A stretch of 64,000 nucleotides of DNA from Alphaproteobacteria bacterium (GCA_024743215.1 JANSWZ010000001.1:1116001-1180000), one strand, 5' to 3'. Positions 36,995-47,650 are shown, counted from the first letter of the stretch. Notes: generated by a model not told the origin, from the sequence alone. Numbers and translations are program-made.

Positions 36995-39235
36995 TCAGCC
37001 ACCAAACTTGTTGGTTCTTGGGAACCCTTGCGGCGCCATTCGGCCAGCCTGGGCGCGTTCACCTACCCATTCGGCCAACTCTTCCATGCTGCGATTGTGT
37101 TGACGACCTGAGCTGTCGCTCCAGGTGAGACCTTCATCTGCCGCAAAAACCTTGATGTCAGACACGGTACCGTCCTTGTAACGCTGCAAGCGCACGCCCT
37201 TGCCGCGGCCCATTTCGGCAATCTGCTCCAACGGGAAGACAAGGAGTTTGCGATTCTGCCCCACGATCGCAACACGGTCACCGACCGCAGGAGGGCATAG
37301 CACCATTTCATGTGGTGCGGACATGTTCAGGACTTGCTTGCCTTTTCGTGTATTTGCAAGAAGGTCGTCTTCCGACACGATGAACCCACGTCCTTCAGTG
37401 CTGGAGACAAGTCGTTTGCGGCCTGCCTTGTGTGTGAAGACGGTCAGAATATCCTGGTCCGCCTCCATATCCACAATAATGCGGACCGGCTCACCATGGC
37501 CGCGCCCGCCGGGCAGCTTGTCAGCACCAATTGTGTAAAATTTACCACCGGTTGTTGCCACCAGCAATTTGTCGGTGGTCTCGGCATGGAACATGAGTTT
37601 CAGGCTGTCATCCTGCTTAAATGTCAATGTCTCTGCGTCAGACAAATGCCCTTTGAGCGCACGAACCCAACCCTTTTGGGACAGGACGATTGTGACCGGT
37701 TCACGTTCAATCATGGCCTGGTGGATGTCATCAAGATTGTGTTCCGGTGCCACCGCAAAATCGGTGCGCCGCTTGCCCAGAGGCGTATCCGGGCCGAATG
37801 ATTTCTTGAGATCCCGGATCTGCTCGGTGATCCGCGCCCATTGCAGGTCCTCGGAAGCCAGAAGTTTGGCCAGTTCAGCGCGCTCGGCCGTCAAATCCTC
37901 ATGTTCCTGACGCAACTCCATCTCTTCAAGTTTGCGCAGGGACCGCAAACGCATATTCAGAATTGCCTCGGCCTGCATGTCGGTCAGCGCGAAGGCCTTT
38001 ATCAACTCGGCCTTTGGATGATCTTCTTCGCGGATGATCCGGATGACTTCATCAAGATTGAGGAAGGCGACCAGATACCCGACCAGAATTTCCAGGCGGT
38101 GATCAATCTTACCGACGCGGAAATTGGTGCGGCGAACCAAAACATCCTTGCGGTGTTCCAACCACTCCCGCAAAACGCTGCGCAGACTCAGAACTCTGGG
38201 CACCGTTCCATGGGACAGCACATTCATGTTGAGCGAAATACGGTTTTCAAAGTCAGTAAGCTTGAACAGTGATTCCATCAATAGAGCGGGGTCAACCGTA
38301 CGGCTTTTCGGTTCCAATACAACGCGGATGTCCTCTGCCGATTCATCTCGGATATCGGCCAGCAATGGCAAGCGTTTGGCGTGAAGCAGTTCCGCAATTT
38401 TCTCTATCAGTTTTGATTTTTGGACCTGATAGGGAATTTCAGTGACAACGACGACATAAGTACCCCGCGACAGGGTTTCAGCGTGCCAGCGCGCCCGAAC
38501 CCGGAAACCACCCCGCCCCGTTTCGTAAGACGTGCGGATTGACGCTTCATTTTCAACGATTACACCACCGGTTGGAAAATCCGGCCCTTTTACAAACTCG
38601 CAGAGTTTCTCAATTCCAGCATTTGGGAATTTTATCAAATGCAGCGATGCATCGCATAATTCGACGATGTTATGCGGCGGAATGGACGTTGCCATTCCCA
38701 CAGCAATGCCGGAAGAGCCATTGGCCAGAAGATTTGGAAAATTGGCGGGAAGGACAACAGGTTCCTCCTCTTCGCCATCATAGGTCTCGCGAAAAACAAC
38801 CGCGTCCTCATCCAGCCCTTCGAGCAAACGGTTGGCAACCTCTGTCATCCGCGCTTCGGTGTAGCGCATGGCAGCTGCGTTATCGCCGTCGACATTGCCA
38901 AAATTGCCCTGACCATCCACCAGCGGATAACGCACAGCGAAATCCTGGGCCAAACGCACCAATGCGTCATAAACTGATTGGTCACCGTGCGGATGGTATT
39001 TACCAATCACGTCACCCACGACACGCGCGGACTTCTTGAATGATGATTTGGGATCCAGCTTCAACTGGCGCATGGCGAACAGCAGGCGGCGATGCACTGG
39101 TTTCAGCCCATCACGCACATCAGGCAGAGCACGATGCATGATTGTCGATAGCGCATAGGCAAGATAACGCTCCTCCAATGCGGAGCGCAAATTAATGAGT
39201 TCAATCTCGCCGTCGGGAATCAGTTTTTCGCCCAT
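36995..39235 (-). CDS. parC: DNA topoisomerase IV subunit A ParC
   Basis: ParC decatenates daughter chromosomes with ParE. The 746-residue protein has the breakage-reunion core from about residue 30, with the active-site Tyr in [11 protein letters not shown], and the C-terminal beta-pinwheel ([16 protein letters not shown] and later repeats). The quinolone region reads [15 protein letters not shown], with Gln where E. coli ParC has Ser80. It ends convergently with the Amt fusion gene and lies 10 bases after recO. Confidence 0.96.
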   Translation of the reverse strand: MGEKLIPDGEIELINLRSALEERYLAYALSTIMHRALPDVRDGLKPVHRRLLFAMRQLKLDPKSSFKKSARVVGDVIGKYHPHGDQSVYDALVRLAQDFAVRYPLVDGQGNFGNVDGDNAAAMRYTEARMTEVANRLLEGLDEDAVVFRETYDGEEEEPVVLPANFPNLLANGSSGIAVGMATSIPPHNIVELCDASLHLIKFPNAGIEKLCEFVKGPDFPTGGVIVENEASIRTSYETGRGGFRVRARWHAETLSRGTYVVVVTEIPYQVQKSKLIEKIAELLHAKRLPLLADIRDESAEDIRVVLEPKSRTVDPALLMESLFKLTDFENRISLNMNVLSHGTVPRVLSLRSVLREWLEHRKDVLVRRTNFRVGKIDHRLEILVGYLVAFLNLDEVIRIIREEDHPKAELIKAFALTDMQAEAILNMRLRSLRKLEEMELRQEHEDLTAERAELAKLLASEDLQWARITEQIRDLKKSFGPDTPLGKRRTDFAVAPEHNLDDIHQAMIEREPVTIVLSQKGWVRALKGHLSDAETLTFKQDDSLKLMFHAETTDKLLVATTGGKFYTIGADKLPGGRGHGEPVRIIVDMEADQDILTVFTHKAGRKRLVSSTEGRGFIVSEDDLLANTRKGKQVLNMSAPHEMVLCPPAVGDRVAIVGQNRKLLVFPLEQIAEMGRGKGVRLQRYKDGTVSDIKVFAADEGLTWSDSSGRQHNRSMEELAEWVGERAQAGRMAPQGFPRTNKFGG

Positions 39236-39244
39236 GTGTTAGAA

Positions 39245-39988
39245 TTAACCGGAACGCTGCACGGCGGCAAGGATCAGACGCACGGCTTCTTCACGTTGTA
39301 CAGAAATTTGAATGCCCCGCGGCCTATAAACATGCCGTTGCAGGAAGAATTGCGACAAGGCAAAGCCCTGCGACAAAGTCTCATGAGACCGTTCAGCCGT
39401 CGCTGCATGCTGCAGTGTCAAATACTGCGGCAGTGGCAAAAGCAGATCTTTATACGGTTCACCTGCTGCAGCACCCACAGCCCTGCCCGATTTAGGTGAG
39501 ACATAAATCAATCCAGAATTTGAACCTGATTGCACACATTGCTGAAGATCCAGTCCAAATCCAAGTTCTTCCAGAACCGCCAGTTCCAGGCGGATGAGCA
39601 ATTCCGCCAACAATACTGGCGCATCCAGATGCTCCAGACAGACCTGCAGCGCCATGAATAATTGTGTGTTGGGCTCTCTTTCGGGCAACAGGCGCAGCAA
39701 TTCCGTCTGCATCTGCAATGCGCTCAGTGCCAGACGATCCTGCATAATATCGGCCGCGCGGGACTTGAGCGGCTCAACGATCATGCTTCCCAGATGCTCA
39801 TCAAGGCGCGCACGCCAGGTGACGGTAACATCATTTCCCGGCTGCAGGACTGGCTGCAGCTTTCTGGAACGGCCACCGCGCACCAGACCCATATGACGTC
39901 CGCGTTTTTCAGTCATCAATTCCAGAATGATGCTGGTTTCGCCATGGCGTCTGACGCCCAGCACCGTTCCGCGATCCGTCCATTCCAT
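39245..39988 (-). CDS. recO: DNA repair protein RecO
   Basis: RecO loads RecA on SSB-coated DNA with RecR. The 247-residue protein opens MEWTDRGTVLGVRRHGETSI, the usual OB-fold start, and contains the helical domain around ALLIRLELAVLEELG-like LIRLELAVLEELGFGLDL and VSPKSGRAVG. The zinc cysteines of some RecO proteins are not all present (only LDLQQCVQSG is clear). It is in the conserved lepB-rnc-era-recO-parC order. Confidence 0.93.
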   Translation of the reverse strand: MEWTDRGTVLGVRRHGETSIILELMTEKRGRHMGLVRGGRSRKLQPVLQPGNDVTVTWRARLDEHLGSMIVEPLKSRAADIMQDRLALSALQMQTELLRLLPEREPNTQLFMALQVCLEHLDAPVLLAELLIRLELAVLEELGFGLDLQQCVQSGSNSGLIYVSPKSGRAVGAAAGEPYKDLLLPLPQYLTLQHAATAERSHETLSQGFALSQFFLQRHVYRPRGIQISVQREEAVRLILAAVQRSG

Positions 39989-40028
39989 GACACAAAGCCC
40001 TCAGGGCGTGGAGCTTACGACGCAGGCC

Positions 40029-40931
40029 CTATTGTATGAAATCAATTCCGATTTCCCGATAACGTTCCGGATCATCAATCCAGTTTTCTCGCACCTTCAC
40101 AAACAGGAAAAGATGTACTTTCTGGCCATAAATCTCCGCCATTTCGCGGCGCGCGTCACTTGAGATGCCACGTATGGTCTGGCCGCCCTTCCCGATAACA
40201 ATTTTCTTCTGACTCGCGCGTTGCACATAGATGGTCTGTTCCACCCTTGCACTGCCGTCCTTCAGAGTTTTCCAGTCTTCCGTTTCCACTGTCGAGGCGT
40301 AAGGCAACTCTTCGTGCAGACGCAGGAACAGTTTTTCCCTGGTAATCTCGGCTGCCAACTGGCGCATGGGCAGGTCCGAGGCTTGATCTTCAGGATAGAG
40401 CCATGGCCCAACCGGCATCTTGGCACACAGATAGCTCAGCAAATCGGTAATGCCGTCACCATTCAGGGCCGACACCATGAACGTCTCGTCAAAATCACAC
40501 AGGGCATTGGCTTTTTCAGTCAGTTCCAGCAACTCGCTGCGCGGCACCAGATCAATTTTATTGAGAATCAGCAATTTGGGCTGGCGAACACTCTTCAAAC
40601 GCTCAAGAATTTCGCCGATGGCTTCAGTAAACCCACGTTTGGCATCAACCAGCAGACACACAACATCGGCATCCTGGGTTCCGCCCCAAGCAGTCTTGAT
40701 CATCGCCCGGTCAAGCCTGCGCCTGGGATCGAAAATACCAGGCGTATCGATATAGACGATCTGTGTCTGATCATGAATTCCAATGCCTCTGATCAGAGCA
40801 CGTGTGGTCTGCACCTTGTGGGTGACAATCGAAACTTTTGAACCAACCATCTGATTCAAGAGAGTCGACTTGCCGGCATTGGTGGCCCCAAGAAAAGTGA
40901 CATAGCCACACTGCGTCTGGTCATCACTCAT
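40029..40931 (-). CDS. era: GTPase Era
   Basis: Era is an essential GTPase that binds 16S rRNA in 30S maturation. G1 is GATNAGKST, G3 DTPGIF, G4 NKID; the C-terminal KH domain contains IVIGKGGQTIRGISSDARRE. I start at MSDDQTQCGY (40931, 300 residues), where rhizobial Era usually begins; it overlaps the rnc stop by 8 bases. An ATG at 40949 (MKAEPI) is a possible earlier start. Confidence 0.95.
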   Translation of the reverse strand: MSDDQTQCGYVTFLGATNAGKSTLLNQMVGSKVSIVTHKVQTTRALIRGIGIHDQTQIVYIDTPGIFDPRRRLDRAMIKTAWGGTQDADVVCLLVDAKRGFTEAIGEILERLKSVRQPKLLILNKIDLVPRSELLELTEKANALCDFDETFMVSALNGDGITDLLSYLCAKMPVGPWLYPEDQASDLPMRQLAAEITREKLFLRLHEELPYASTVETEDWKTLKDGSARVEQTIYVQRASQKKIVIGKGGQTIRGISSDARREMAEIYGQKVHLFLFVKVRENWIDDPERYREIGIDFIQ

Positions 40932-41664
40932 TATAGGTTCCGCCTTCATCTTCTTCTTCGATCACGCCCTCACGCAGCAGCAACCGATAGGCTGCTGCAT
41001 GTTCTGCGGACCGCTTTGACGCACCCGCGGCCACCATTGGCTCCAAGCCTTCAACAGTCACGCTGACCAAAAATTCTGGTGCATGGTCAGGGCCGCTGCG
41101 TCGTGCAATTGCATATTTCGGAACGTCATGTCCCTTACTCTGGACCCATTCCTGTAATTCGGTCTTGGAATCTCTGTGAGCCTGATTGTAGCGGTGCATT
41201 TTGGGCTTCCAGTTGCGCACAACAAAGTCGCGAGCCGCTTCAAAACCGCCATCTTGATAAATTGCGGCAATAACAGCTTCACATACATCACCCAGAATTG
41301 CTTTCTTGCGTCGTCCTCCGGACCCGGCTTCCCCGGACCCCAAGTAAATAGCAGGTCCCAGATTTAGCTCGCGCGCTACTTCCACGCAGGTCTCATTGCG
41401 CACCAGAGCGGTCAGCCTTCGTGCAAGCTCACCTTCATTGGCATACAGAAACTCGGCCATCAGCATATCAGTCACAACCAACGCCAGAACGCGGTCACCC
41501 TGAAACTCGAGGCGCTGATAGCTCTCGCCGGATTGCTTGTCGCCAATGATGCTCATATGCGTCATGGCGCGCTTGAGCAGGCTGAGATCGTCAAATTTGT
41601 ATCCCAAACGGCTGGCAACATCTTCCAACCGAGCAAGTTCCGATTTGGTCAGGCGTTCACTCAA
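40924..41664 (-). CDS. rnc: Ribonuclease III, altered signature motif
   Basis: RNase III cuts double-stranded RNA in rRNA and mRNA processing. The 246-residue protein has the nuclease domain (1 to about 150) and a double-strand RNA-binding domain (from about 165: TELQEWVQSKGHDVPKYAI). Catalytic residues remain in LEFQGD and GDVCEA, but the family signature NERLEFLGD reads YQRLEFQGD: the first Glu (Glu38 in E. coli) and the Leu before GD are both Gln here. Start MSERLTKSE overlaps the lepB stop by 4 bases. Confidence 0.93.
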   Translation of the reverse strand: MSERLTKSELARLEDVASRLGYKFDDLSLLKRAMTHMSIIGDKQSGESYQRLEFQGDRVLALVVTDMLMAEFLYANEGELARRLTALVRNETCVEVARELNLGPAIYLGSGEAGSGGRRKKAILGDVCEAVIAAIYQDGGFEAARDFVVRNWKPKMHRYNQAHRDSKTELQEWVQSKGHDVPKYAIARRSGPDHAPEFLVSVTVEGLEPMVAAGASKRSAEHAAAYRLLLREGVIEEEDEGGTYNE

Positions 41665-42404
41665 AGTGAGTCCATCAACCGATCGAATCGAACATCACTC
41701 GGCCAGCGCCAGATGTGACGTGCGCGTGCGGGTGGCTCAATCGAGAAGAAAATGATCTGGGCTTTGCCGACAAACAGCTCCAGAGGTACAGCACCAAGCC
41801 CAAACCGACTGTCACTGGATCCATCACGATTGTCGCCCATCATGAAATAGTGCCCTTCAGGAACAGTGAAAACCGGTGTGTTTTCCCCTGCCGGACTGAT
41901 TGGACTGTCCAAAGTGTAATGCGTCACGCCATTTGGGAGCGTTTCCACATAGCGCCGGGACTTGAACTCGCCTCCGTCAGCACGTTTCATGGTCACTTCG
42001 TCCAAAAGCTCCTTTGGAACTGCTTCACCATTGATATAGAGGACTGCATCTTTCATCTGGATTGTCTCACCGGGCAATCCGATCACCCGCTTGATATAAT
42101 CCTTGTTTCCGTCAGTTGGCACACGGAAGACCGCAACATCGCCGCGCTCCGGCGCGTCTTCCAGAATACGGCCTTCAAACAAATCGGGTGCAAATGGCAG
42201 GGAATAATTGCTGTAGCCATAGGAGAATTTTGAAACAAATACGTAATCCCCAATCAGCAATGACGGCATCATAGAGCCAGAAGGAATATTGAAGGGTTGA
42301 AAGAAAAACGTGCGGAACACGACCGCAATCAGCAATGCCTGAATGATCACAACGATCATTTCGCGAATGCCGCCGTCTTTTTTACCCGCCTTGGAATGTG
42401 CCAT
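41661..42404 (-). CDS. lepB: Signal peptidase I LepB
   Basis: LepB removes signal peptides at the periplasmic face of the inner membrane. One N-terminal helix (about residues 15-35) is followed by the catalytic Ser in FNIPSGSMMPSL and catalytic Lys in GNKDYIKRVIGLPG; the box GDNRDGSSDSRFGLG is conserved. I start at MAHSKAGKK (42404, 247 residues); ATGs at 42410 and 42422 are close alternatives. It heads the lepB-rnc-era-recO run. Confidence 0.95.
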   Translation of the reverse strand: MAHSKAGKKDGGIREMIVVIIQALLIAVVFRTFFFQPFNIPSGSMMPSLLIGDYVFVSKFSYGYSNYSLPFAPDLFEGRILEDAPERGDVAVFRVPTDGNKDYIKRVIGLPGETIQMKDAVLYINGEAVPKELLDEVTMKRADGGEFKSRRYVETLPNGVTHYTLDSPISPAGENTPVFTVPEGHYFMMGDNRDGSSDSRFGLGAVPLELFVGKAQIIFFSIEPPARARHIWRWPSDVRFDRLMDSL

Positions 42405-42586
42405 GCTCATGAAAACTCGCAATTCAAAGAATTAATCGGTCCATATTGCTGAATAAGTGGCAGCGTCCAACTGCCTGCAAAACGAACACAGACGCTATTA
42501 TGGGGTATGTACTCCCTCACCTGCCCTTTCGCAACGTGAAATGGGTTACAGATCGGTACAATTCAGATGTGTGGTCAGGAACGTGG

Positions 42587-42991
42587 TCAGGACGGTGGAT
42601 TGACGGCTGTAATGATTACGATTGCCTGGGCCAGCGGGTAATCGTCCGTAATCGTCACATCAATTTGTGCGCTCATGCCCTTTGGCGTGATTTCTTCAAG
42701 ACGTGCGAGCGCGCCCCCGGTCATCACCATGGTCGGTTTGCCCGATGGAAGATTGGCAACTCCCAGATCACGCCAGAAGACGCCTCGGCGAAATCCTGTG
42801 CCCAGCGCCTTTGAACAGGCTTCTTTTGCTGCAAATCGCTTGGCATAAGACGCTGCGCGCTGATGCCGTCGTTCCGACTTTGCAATCTCTATTGGCGTAA
42901 AAATGCGCTCAATGAAGCGACGATCAAACTTTTCAAGGGTGCGCTCGATGCGCCTGATATCACAAAGATCATTGCCAAGGCCGATGATCAC
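42587..42991 (-). CDS. acpS: Holo-[acyl-carrier-protein] synthase AcpS
   Basis: AcpS attaches phosphopantetheine to ACP. Metal ligands are in [13 protein letters not shown] (Asp8) and [17 protein letters not shown] (Glu). The 134-residue length is normal. Its start overlaps the pdxJ stop by 4 bases (ATGA). It is separated from lepB by about 180 bases that should hold the lepB promoter. Confidence 0.95.
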   Translation of the reverse strand: MIIGLGNDLCDIRRIERTLEKFDRRFIERIFTPIEIAKSERRHQRAASYAKRFAAKEACSKALGTGFRRGVFWRDLGVANLPSGKPTMVMTGGALARLEEITPKGMSAQIDVTITDDYPLAQAIVIITAVNPPS

Positions 42992-43794
42992 GATGTGGCC
43001 TTCTGCAATGCAGATTGCCGCGCCTGTTCCATCAAACGGCGCATCTTTGCGATGGATTGCTCGAGACCGACAAACAGGGCTTCTCCCATCAGAAAATGGC
43101 CGATGTTGAGTTCTCGGAAGCCTAAAATGGCAGCGACCGGCTGTACCGTGTCGTAAGTCAGACCGTGACCGGCATGCACTTCCAGGCCACGTTCCATGCC
43201 TGCAGTGGCCATGGCTTCAAGGCGTATACGCTCACGCTCGAAGGTCTCCATATCGCCGGCCAAAAATGCTTCACAATATGTGCCCGTATGCAGCTCCACC
43301 ACCGGAGCACCGAGCAATACAGCGGCGTCCAGTTGGGTCTCGTCAGCTTCGATAAACAGCGACACGCGAATGCCAGCATCCCTCAATTGTCTGGCCAGCG
43401 GCGCAAGCCGGTTGTGAGCGGACGCTGCATCAAGACCACCTTCCGTTGTGCGCTCTTCACGCTTTTCGGGAACAATACAGGCGGCATGTGGTTTTTCGCG
43501 TAGCGCAATGTCCAGCATTTCCGACGTGGCGGCCATTTCAAAGTTCAACGGAACACTGATGTCCCTACGCAAGCGCTCAATATCGCGGTCAGTGATGTGT
43601 CGGCGGTCTTCCCTGAGGTGGGCCGTGATTCCGTCAGCCCCTGCTTTTTCCGCCAAAAGCGCTGCCCGAACAGGATCGGGATGCGGACCGCCTCGCGCGT
43701 TTCGCACGGTCGCTACGTGATCAATGTTGATGCCCAGTCGCAAGACCGAAGCGTCTTTGACAATGTTACCCGGAGTGTTTGCTTTATTCGCCAT
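42988..43794 (-). CDS. pdxJ: Pyridoxine 5'-phosphate synthase PdxJ
   Basis: PdxJ closes the pyridoxine ring from 1-deoxyxylulose phosphate and aminoacetone phosphate. The 268-residue protein has [17 protein letters not shown] at the N-terminus, HLREDRRHI, and HAGHGLTYD, all family signatures. The start is MANKANTPG at 43794; an ATG 4 codons upstream overlaps the DUF2062 gene further. pdxJ-acpS is a common proteobacterial pair. Confidence 0.96.
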   Translation of the reverse strand: MANKANTPGNIVKDASVLRLGINIDHVATVRNARGGPHPDPVRAALLAEKAGADGITAHLREDRRHITDRDIERLRRDISVPLNFEMAATSEMLDIALREKPHAACIVPEKREERTTEGGLDAASAHNRLAPLARQLRDAGIRVSLFIEADETQLDAAVLLGAPVVELHTGTYCEAFLAGDMETFERERIRLEAMATAGMERGLEVHAGHGLTYDTVQPVAAILGFRELNIGHFLMGEALFVGLEQSIAKMRRLMEQARQSALQKATS

Positions 43795-44374
43795 GACTTT
43801 CTCCACGATGCAGCACCTTGTCCAGAACTCGTTTTTCTGTACGCCGTGCTATTATGGCCAGTCTAGATCGTTGATAGACAAAGACAAGTCGCCTGATGAT
43901 GAAATAGGAAATGATGGCCATGGGAACGCCAGCCATGAACCCGCCAAGCGTCATGGGTTTTAGCAGATCAACCAGATTGCCAAATGACAGATGCAGCAAT
44001 TGGCCAGACACCTCTCTCATGGACAAGGCACCTTCATGGCCATGCAGAAGCAGATTGCCGAACTTGTATGTATAGAACCAGATGAAGGGAAAAGTAATGG
44101 GGTTCCCGACCCAGGTTCCCAGAGCCGCAGCAATCATATTGCCGCCCATTATGTAGGCGATTGCAAAGCAGATCACGAAGTGAAAGCCGATAAACGGGGT
44201 GAAGGATGCAAACACGCCCGCTGCAAAGCCCATTGCCACCACATGAGGCGACGCAGACAATCGCAAAACGCGCTTGGAAATGTATTGCGCCGAGCGCCAC
44301 CAACTCCTGCGCGGCCATAAAGCTACCCTGAGCTTTTGCCAGAATTGTTCAGGGTGTTTGCGTCTGAAGAGCAT
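43784..44374 (-). CDS. DUF2062 membrane protein
   Basis: A 196-residue protein with three or four helices and the DUF2062 core: PHVVAMGFAAGVFASFTPF, MIAAALGTWVGNPITFPF. Function unknown; in rhizobia it lies between rsh and pdxJ, as here. The 3' end overlaps the pdxJ start by 11 bases, so translation is coupled. The N-terminus is basic (FRRKHPEQFWQKLR). Confidence 0.88.
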   Translation of the reverse strand: MLFRRKHPEQFWQKLRVALWPRRSWWRSAQYISKRVLRLSASPHVVAMGFAAGVFASFTPFIGFHFVICFAIAYIMGGNMIAAALGTWVGNPITFPFIWFYTYKFGNLLLHGHEGALSMREVSGQLLHLSFGNLVDLLKPMTLGGFMAGVPMAIISYFIIRRLVFVYQRSRLAIIARRTEKRVLDKVLHRGESHGE

Positions 44375-44527
44375 AGATCAAAATTTCAACGCGATGACTT
44401 GATTTAAAATGGATACTAATGAGAGTGGTTTAACCTAAGAACGTGAATTGTTCACGAAAATCGTCTCAATAAACTGGCGCTATCATCGAACATCGCCATT
44501 CCTCACCTGCATTGTTGTTCTGGCTTC

Positions 44528-46771
44528 CTATTCGCTTATGCGATCGACATGCGACACAATTTTGAGAGCACGCACTTCATTTATGATACGCATCAGGTGT
44601 TTTAAATCCCAAACTTCCAAATCAATTGCCATTTCGGTGAAATCATCAGCCCGTTTGGTCATCTTGATGTTGTCGATATTGCCATCAGTCTGAGCAATAA
44701 TATTGGCTATACTGGCAAGCGAACCTGGTTCATTGATCATGGAAACAAACAGATTGGCTGGAAAGCGCTCATTGCTGGCCGGGTCCACATCCCATTGGAC
44801 ATCCAACCACCGATCAGGCTCTTCATCAAACCGCATAAGGCTTTCCGAGTGGATCGGGTAAACCGTAATCCCCTCTCCTGCCGTCACAATGCCTACAATG
44901 CGATCACCGGGAACAGCACCGCCGCCAGGTGCAAAACGAACGGTCGAGTTGCCAGCGAGCTGCTTTATATTCATCATATTGTGATCAAGGCGTTCGCCGG
45001 GCTCATTTGAAATGGGTTCATTGGGAAACCGGAAGCGCATTGATCTGTTGGAAGCAAGGCTGAACCAACCTTCACTTTCCGGAAGTGGCTTTACCATAGC
45101 CCGGCTTTTCTGGAAGTCGGGGAAAATGGTCTTCATGGCCGTATCGACACCAAGATCGCCCTCTCCAAGGGCTTCCATCAATTCTTCCCGGTTCGCGTGT
45201 TTCAAAATGCTGACAGCCTTATCGACCAATTCAGCATCATATGGATGATCCACTGCGCGAAACCCCCAATCCAGCATCTGGCGACCCAGTGAAATAAATC
45301 TTTCGCGTTCCAGCGCCCTATTGGCGCGACGGATGGCAGAACGAGCGCGGCCGGTGACCGCAATCTTTTCCCACGCGATCGGGGGTGTTTGTCCAGCTGA
45401 GGTCATGATTTCGACCTCATCACCATTTTTCAGCGTACTGGCCAAGCCGATAATACGTCCATTGACCTTGCAACCAACGCAAGTGTTGCCGACATCTGTA
45501 TGCACAGCATAGGCAAAATCCAGTGGGGTCGCACCTGTGGGCAACGCAATCAGTCGCCCTTTTGGCGTAAAACAGAAAACCTGATCGTGAAACAATTCCA
45601 GTTTCGTGTTTTCCAGAAATTCTTCTGCTGTTCCACCGGTTGACAGCGACTCAATTGTTTTCCGCAACCAGGCATAGGCATTGGATTCAGCAGCCACTTC
45701 ACCAATTTGATCCTTTGCGACCGCAGCGTCCTTGTAAAGACTGTGGGCGGCAATCCCGTATTCGGCAATTTGTTGCATTTCGGCTGACCGAATCTGCAAT
45801 TCCACCCGTTCCCGTGCCGGGCCCACCACGGTGGTATGTATTGACCGATAGTCATTTTGCTTGGGAACAGAGATGTAATCTTTGAAACGACCGGGCACCT
45901 GGGGCCACGTGGTATGAATAATTCCCAACACAGCGTAACAGCTTGGCTCATCTTCCGTGATGATGCGGAAGCCCAGAATATCTGGCAGCTGTTCAAAGCT
46001 TATGGATTTGCGTTCCATCTTTTTGAACACCGAGTACGGTTTCTTGTGCCGGCTTGTGACTGTTGCGCTGATGCCAGCCTTCTGAAGCCTCTGGTGAAGC
46101 TCTTCCTCGATTTTCTGCTTGGCGGTTTCGCTCTGCTCCAGAAGCTTTGTCAGCTTCTGGCTAACGGCATTATGCGCTTCCGGATTGCTGTGGAAAAACG
46201 CAAGGTCTTCCAGCTCTTCCCGCATGTCCTGCATGCCCATGCGTCCGGCCAATGGTGCATAAATGTCCAGCGTTTCCTGACCAATGCGCACACGTTTTTC
46301 CGGTGCCATATGGTCCAGTGTGCGCATATTGTGCAGGCGGTCTGCCAGTTTGACGAGCAGGACCCGCACATCGTCTGAAATGGCCAGAAGCAGTTTACGC
46401 AGATTTTCAGCCTGTTTGGCCTTTTGTGACACTTCCTGCCGCGAGTCGAGATTGAGTTGTCTGATTTTCGTCAGGCCATCGACAAGGTGTCCAATTTCCC
46501 GACCAAACAGCGCATCAATTTCATCGCGCGTGGCGTCGGTATCTTCAATCGTATCGTGCAACAAAGCCACGGCCACCGTAGCATCATCCATCTGGAGGTC
46601 GGTGAGAATGGCAGCGACTTCCAGCGGATGCGAAAAATAGGGATCACCGGACGCACGGGTCTGCTTGCCATGCTTCGTCATGGCGTAGATATACGCCTTG
46701 TTCAGCAGCACCTCATCGGCGGCTGGATTGTAGCGCTGAACACGCTCAAGCAGTTCAAATTGACGCATCAT
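44528..46771 (-). CDS. rsh: Bifunctional (p)ppGpp synthetase/hydrolase Rsh (RelA/SpoT)
   Basis: The single Rsh enzyme of alphaproteobacteria makes and destroys (p)ppGpp, the starvation signal. All domains are present in 747 residues: HD hydrolase (HPLEVAAIL, VALLHDTIED), synthetase (RFKDYISVPKQNDYRSIHTT), TGS (about residues 390-450), and C-terminal ACT (VSMINEPGSLASIANIIA). The hydrolase HD pair and the synthetase motif look intact, so both activities are expected. It is downstream of rpoZ but separated by a terminator. Confidence 0.97.
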   Translation of the reverse strand: MMRQFELLERVQRYNPAADEVLLNKAYIYAMTKHGKQTRASGDPYFSHPLEVAAILTDLQMDDATVAVALLHDTIEDTDATRDEIDALFGREIGHLVDGLTKIRQLNLDSRQEVSQKAKQAENLRKLLLAISDDVRVLLVKLADRLHNMRTLDHMAPEKRVRIGQETLDIYAPLAGRMGMQDMREELEDLAFFHSNPEAHNAVSQKLTKLLEQSETAKQKIEEELHQRLQKAGISATVTSRHKKPYSVFKKMERKSISFEQLPDILGFRIITEDEPSCYAVLGIIHTTWPQVPGRFKDYISVPKQNDYRSIHTTVVGPARERVELQIRSAEMQQIAEYGIAAHSLYKDAAVAKDQIGEVAAESNAYAWLRKTIESLSTGGTAEEFLENTKLELFHDQVFCFTPKGRLIALPTGATPLDFAYAVHTDVGNTCVGCKVNGRIIGLASTLKNGDEVEIMTSAGQTPPIAWEKIAVTGRARSAIRRANRALERERFISLGRQMLDWGFRAVDHPYDAELVDKAVSILKHANREELMEALGEGDLGVDTAMKTIFPDFQKSRAMVKPLPESEGWFSLASNRSMRFRFPNEPISNEPGERLDHNMMNIKQLAGNSTVRFAPGGGAVPGDRIVGIVTAGEGITVYPIHSESLMRFDEEPDRWLDVQWDVDPASNERFPANLFVSMINEPGSLASIANIIAQTDGNIDNIKMTKRADDFTEMAIDLEVWDLKHLMRIINEVRALKIVSHVDRISE

Positions 46772-46880
46772 CGGCGTCTACTTACCTTTTCAATTCAACT
46801 GATTTTGGCACAGGCCGACTGTGTAGATACTGAGCCAGTGACTCTATCATGTTGCAATTGCGAAATCGTTACACAAAAAA

Positions 46881-46909
46881 GCCGCCTCAAAATTATATCC
46901 TGAGGCGGC
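46881..46909 (-). terminator. rpoZ: Rho-independent terminator after rpoZ
   Basis: GCCGCCTCA (46881-46889) and TGAGGCGGC (46901-46909) form a perfect 9-bp stem with an 11-base loop. On the minus strand, six U follow directly. It lies between the rpoZ stop and the rsh start, so rsh needs its own promoter or read-through. Confidence 0.9.
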
Positions 46910-46933
46910 CTGAATTCATTGCTTTCGGGTCGG

Positions 46934-47317
46934 TTAGTCGTCCGAACGCTCTGGTGGAACGAGCCCTTCCAGTCCTGCCAGAAGATCGTCTTCGGACATC
47001 TGATCGAATGTGACATCCGGCTGATCACCAGGAACAGTTGCAGCGGTGTGTTCCAGAAGCGGAACAGCAGCAGATTCAGGTTCGTCAACCTCAACATATT
47101 TCTGCAGTGAATGGATCAGTTCTTCATTCAAATCATCCGGTGAAATCGTCTCGTCTGCGATTTCACGCAGTGATACAACCGGGTTTTTATCGTTGTCGCG
47201 ATCAACTGTCAGCTCAGAACCGGTCGAAATCATCCGCGCGCGATGGGCTGCCAAAAGCACCAGATTGAATCGGTTTTCGACCTTATCGACGCAATCCTCA
47301 ACGGTTACGCGTGCCAT
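46934..47317 (-). CDS. rpoZ: RNA polymerase omega subunit RpoZ
   Basis: Omega helps assemble RNA polymerase and binds ppGpp. The 127-residue protein begins [19 protein letters not shown], the family signature, and contains [13 protein letters not shown]. The acidic C-terminal tail (about 60 residues) is typical of alphaproteobacterial omega. AAGGAGA lies just upstream of the ATG. It is encoded before rsh, a conserved neighbourhood that fits the ppGpp link. Confidence 0.96.
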   Translation of the reverse strand: MARVTVEDCVDKVENRFNLVLLAAHRARMISTGSELTVDRDNDKNPVVSLREIADETISPDDLNEELIHSLQKYVEVDEPESAAVPLLEHTAATVPGDQPDVTFDQMSEDDLLAGLEGLVPPERSDD

Positions 47318-47650
47318 ATCAGTCTCCTTGTATGGGAATTTGCCGTGGATATACGCGCCATCCTCTGTAATTGCAAGGATTCTTGCGGGAAATCAGGCGT
47401 CTGCCATCACTTAAAGTTTCTGCCCCTCAGGCATCATGATAACTTTGGCTCCTGTCCTTTTCCTGCGCATTGGGGATTTCGGCAAATGTCAGAATTCGGA
47501 CGCTGCAAACCAACAAGAGCCAAGGCTGTTTCGATCAAATTTCTTGCAAGCCAGAAAGCCCGATAGTATCTGTCGATACTCTTCACGGCGTTAGATTTTA
47601 TGTATTTTCATATCACTCGGCGATGAACTTTTGCTATCAAGGACCTGTTT
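47318..47650. other. 333-base divergent intergenic region between rpoZ and the NYN gene
   Basis: This must hold the promoters of rpoZ (minus) and the NYN-domain gene (plus). Short frames occur, but none has both a ribosome site and recognisable content. I see no hairpin, repeat or RNA gene in it. Confidence 0.5.

Noticed and set aside
44442-44456. CGTGAA-TTG-TTCACG palindrome between rsh and the DUF2062 gene
   Set aside because: On the minus strand no U-run follows, so it is not a terminator; as an operator it has no further support.
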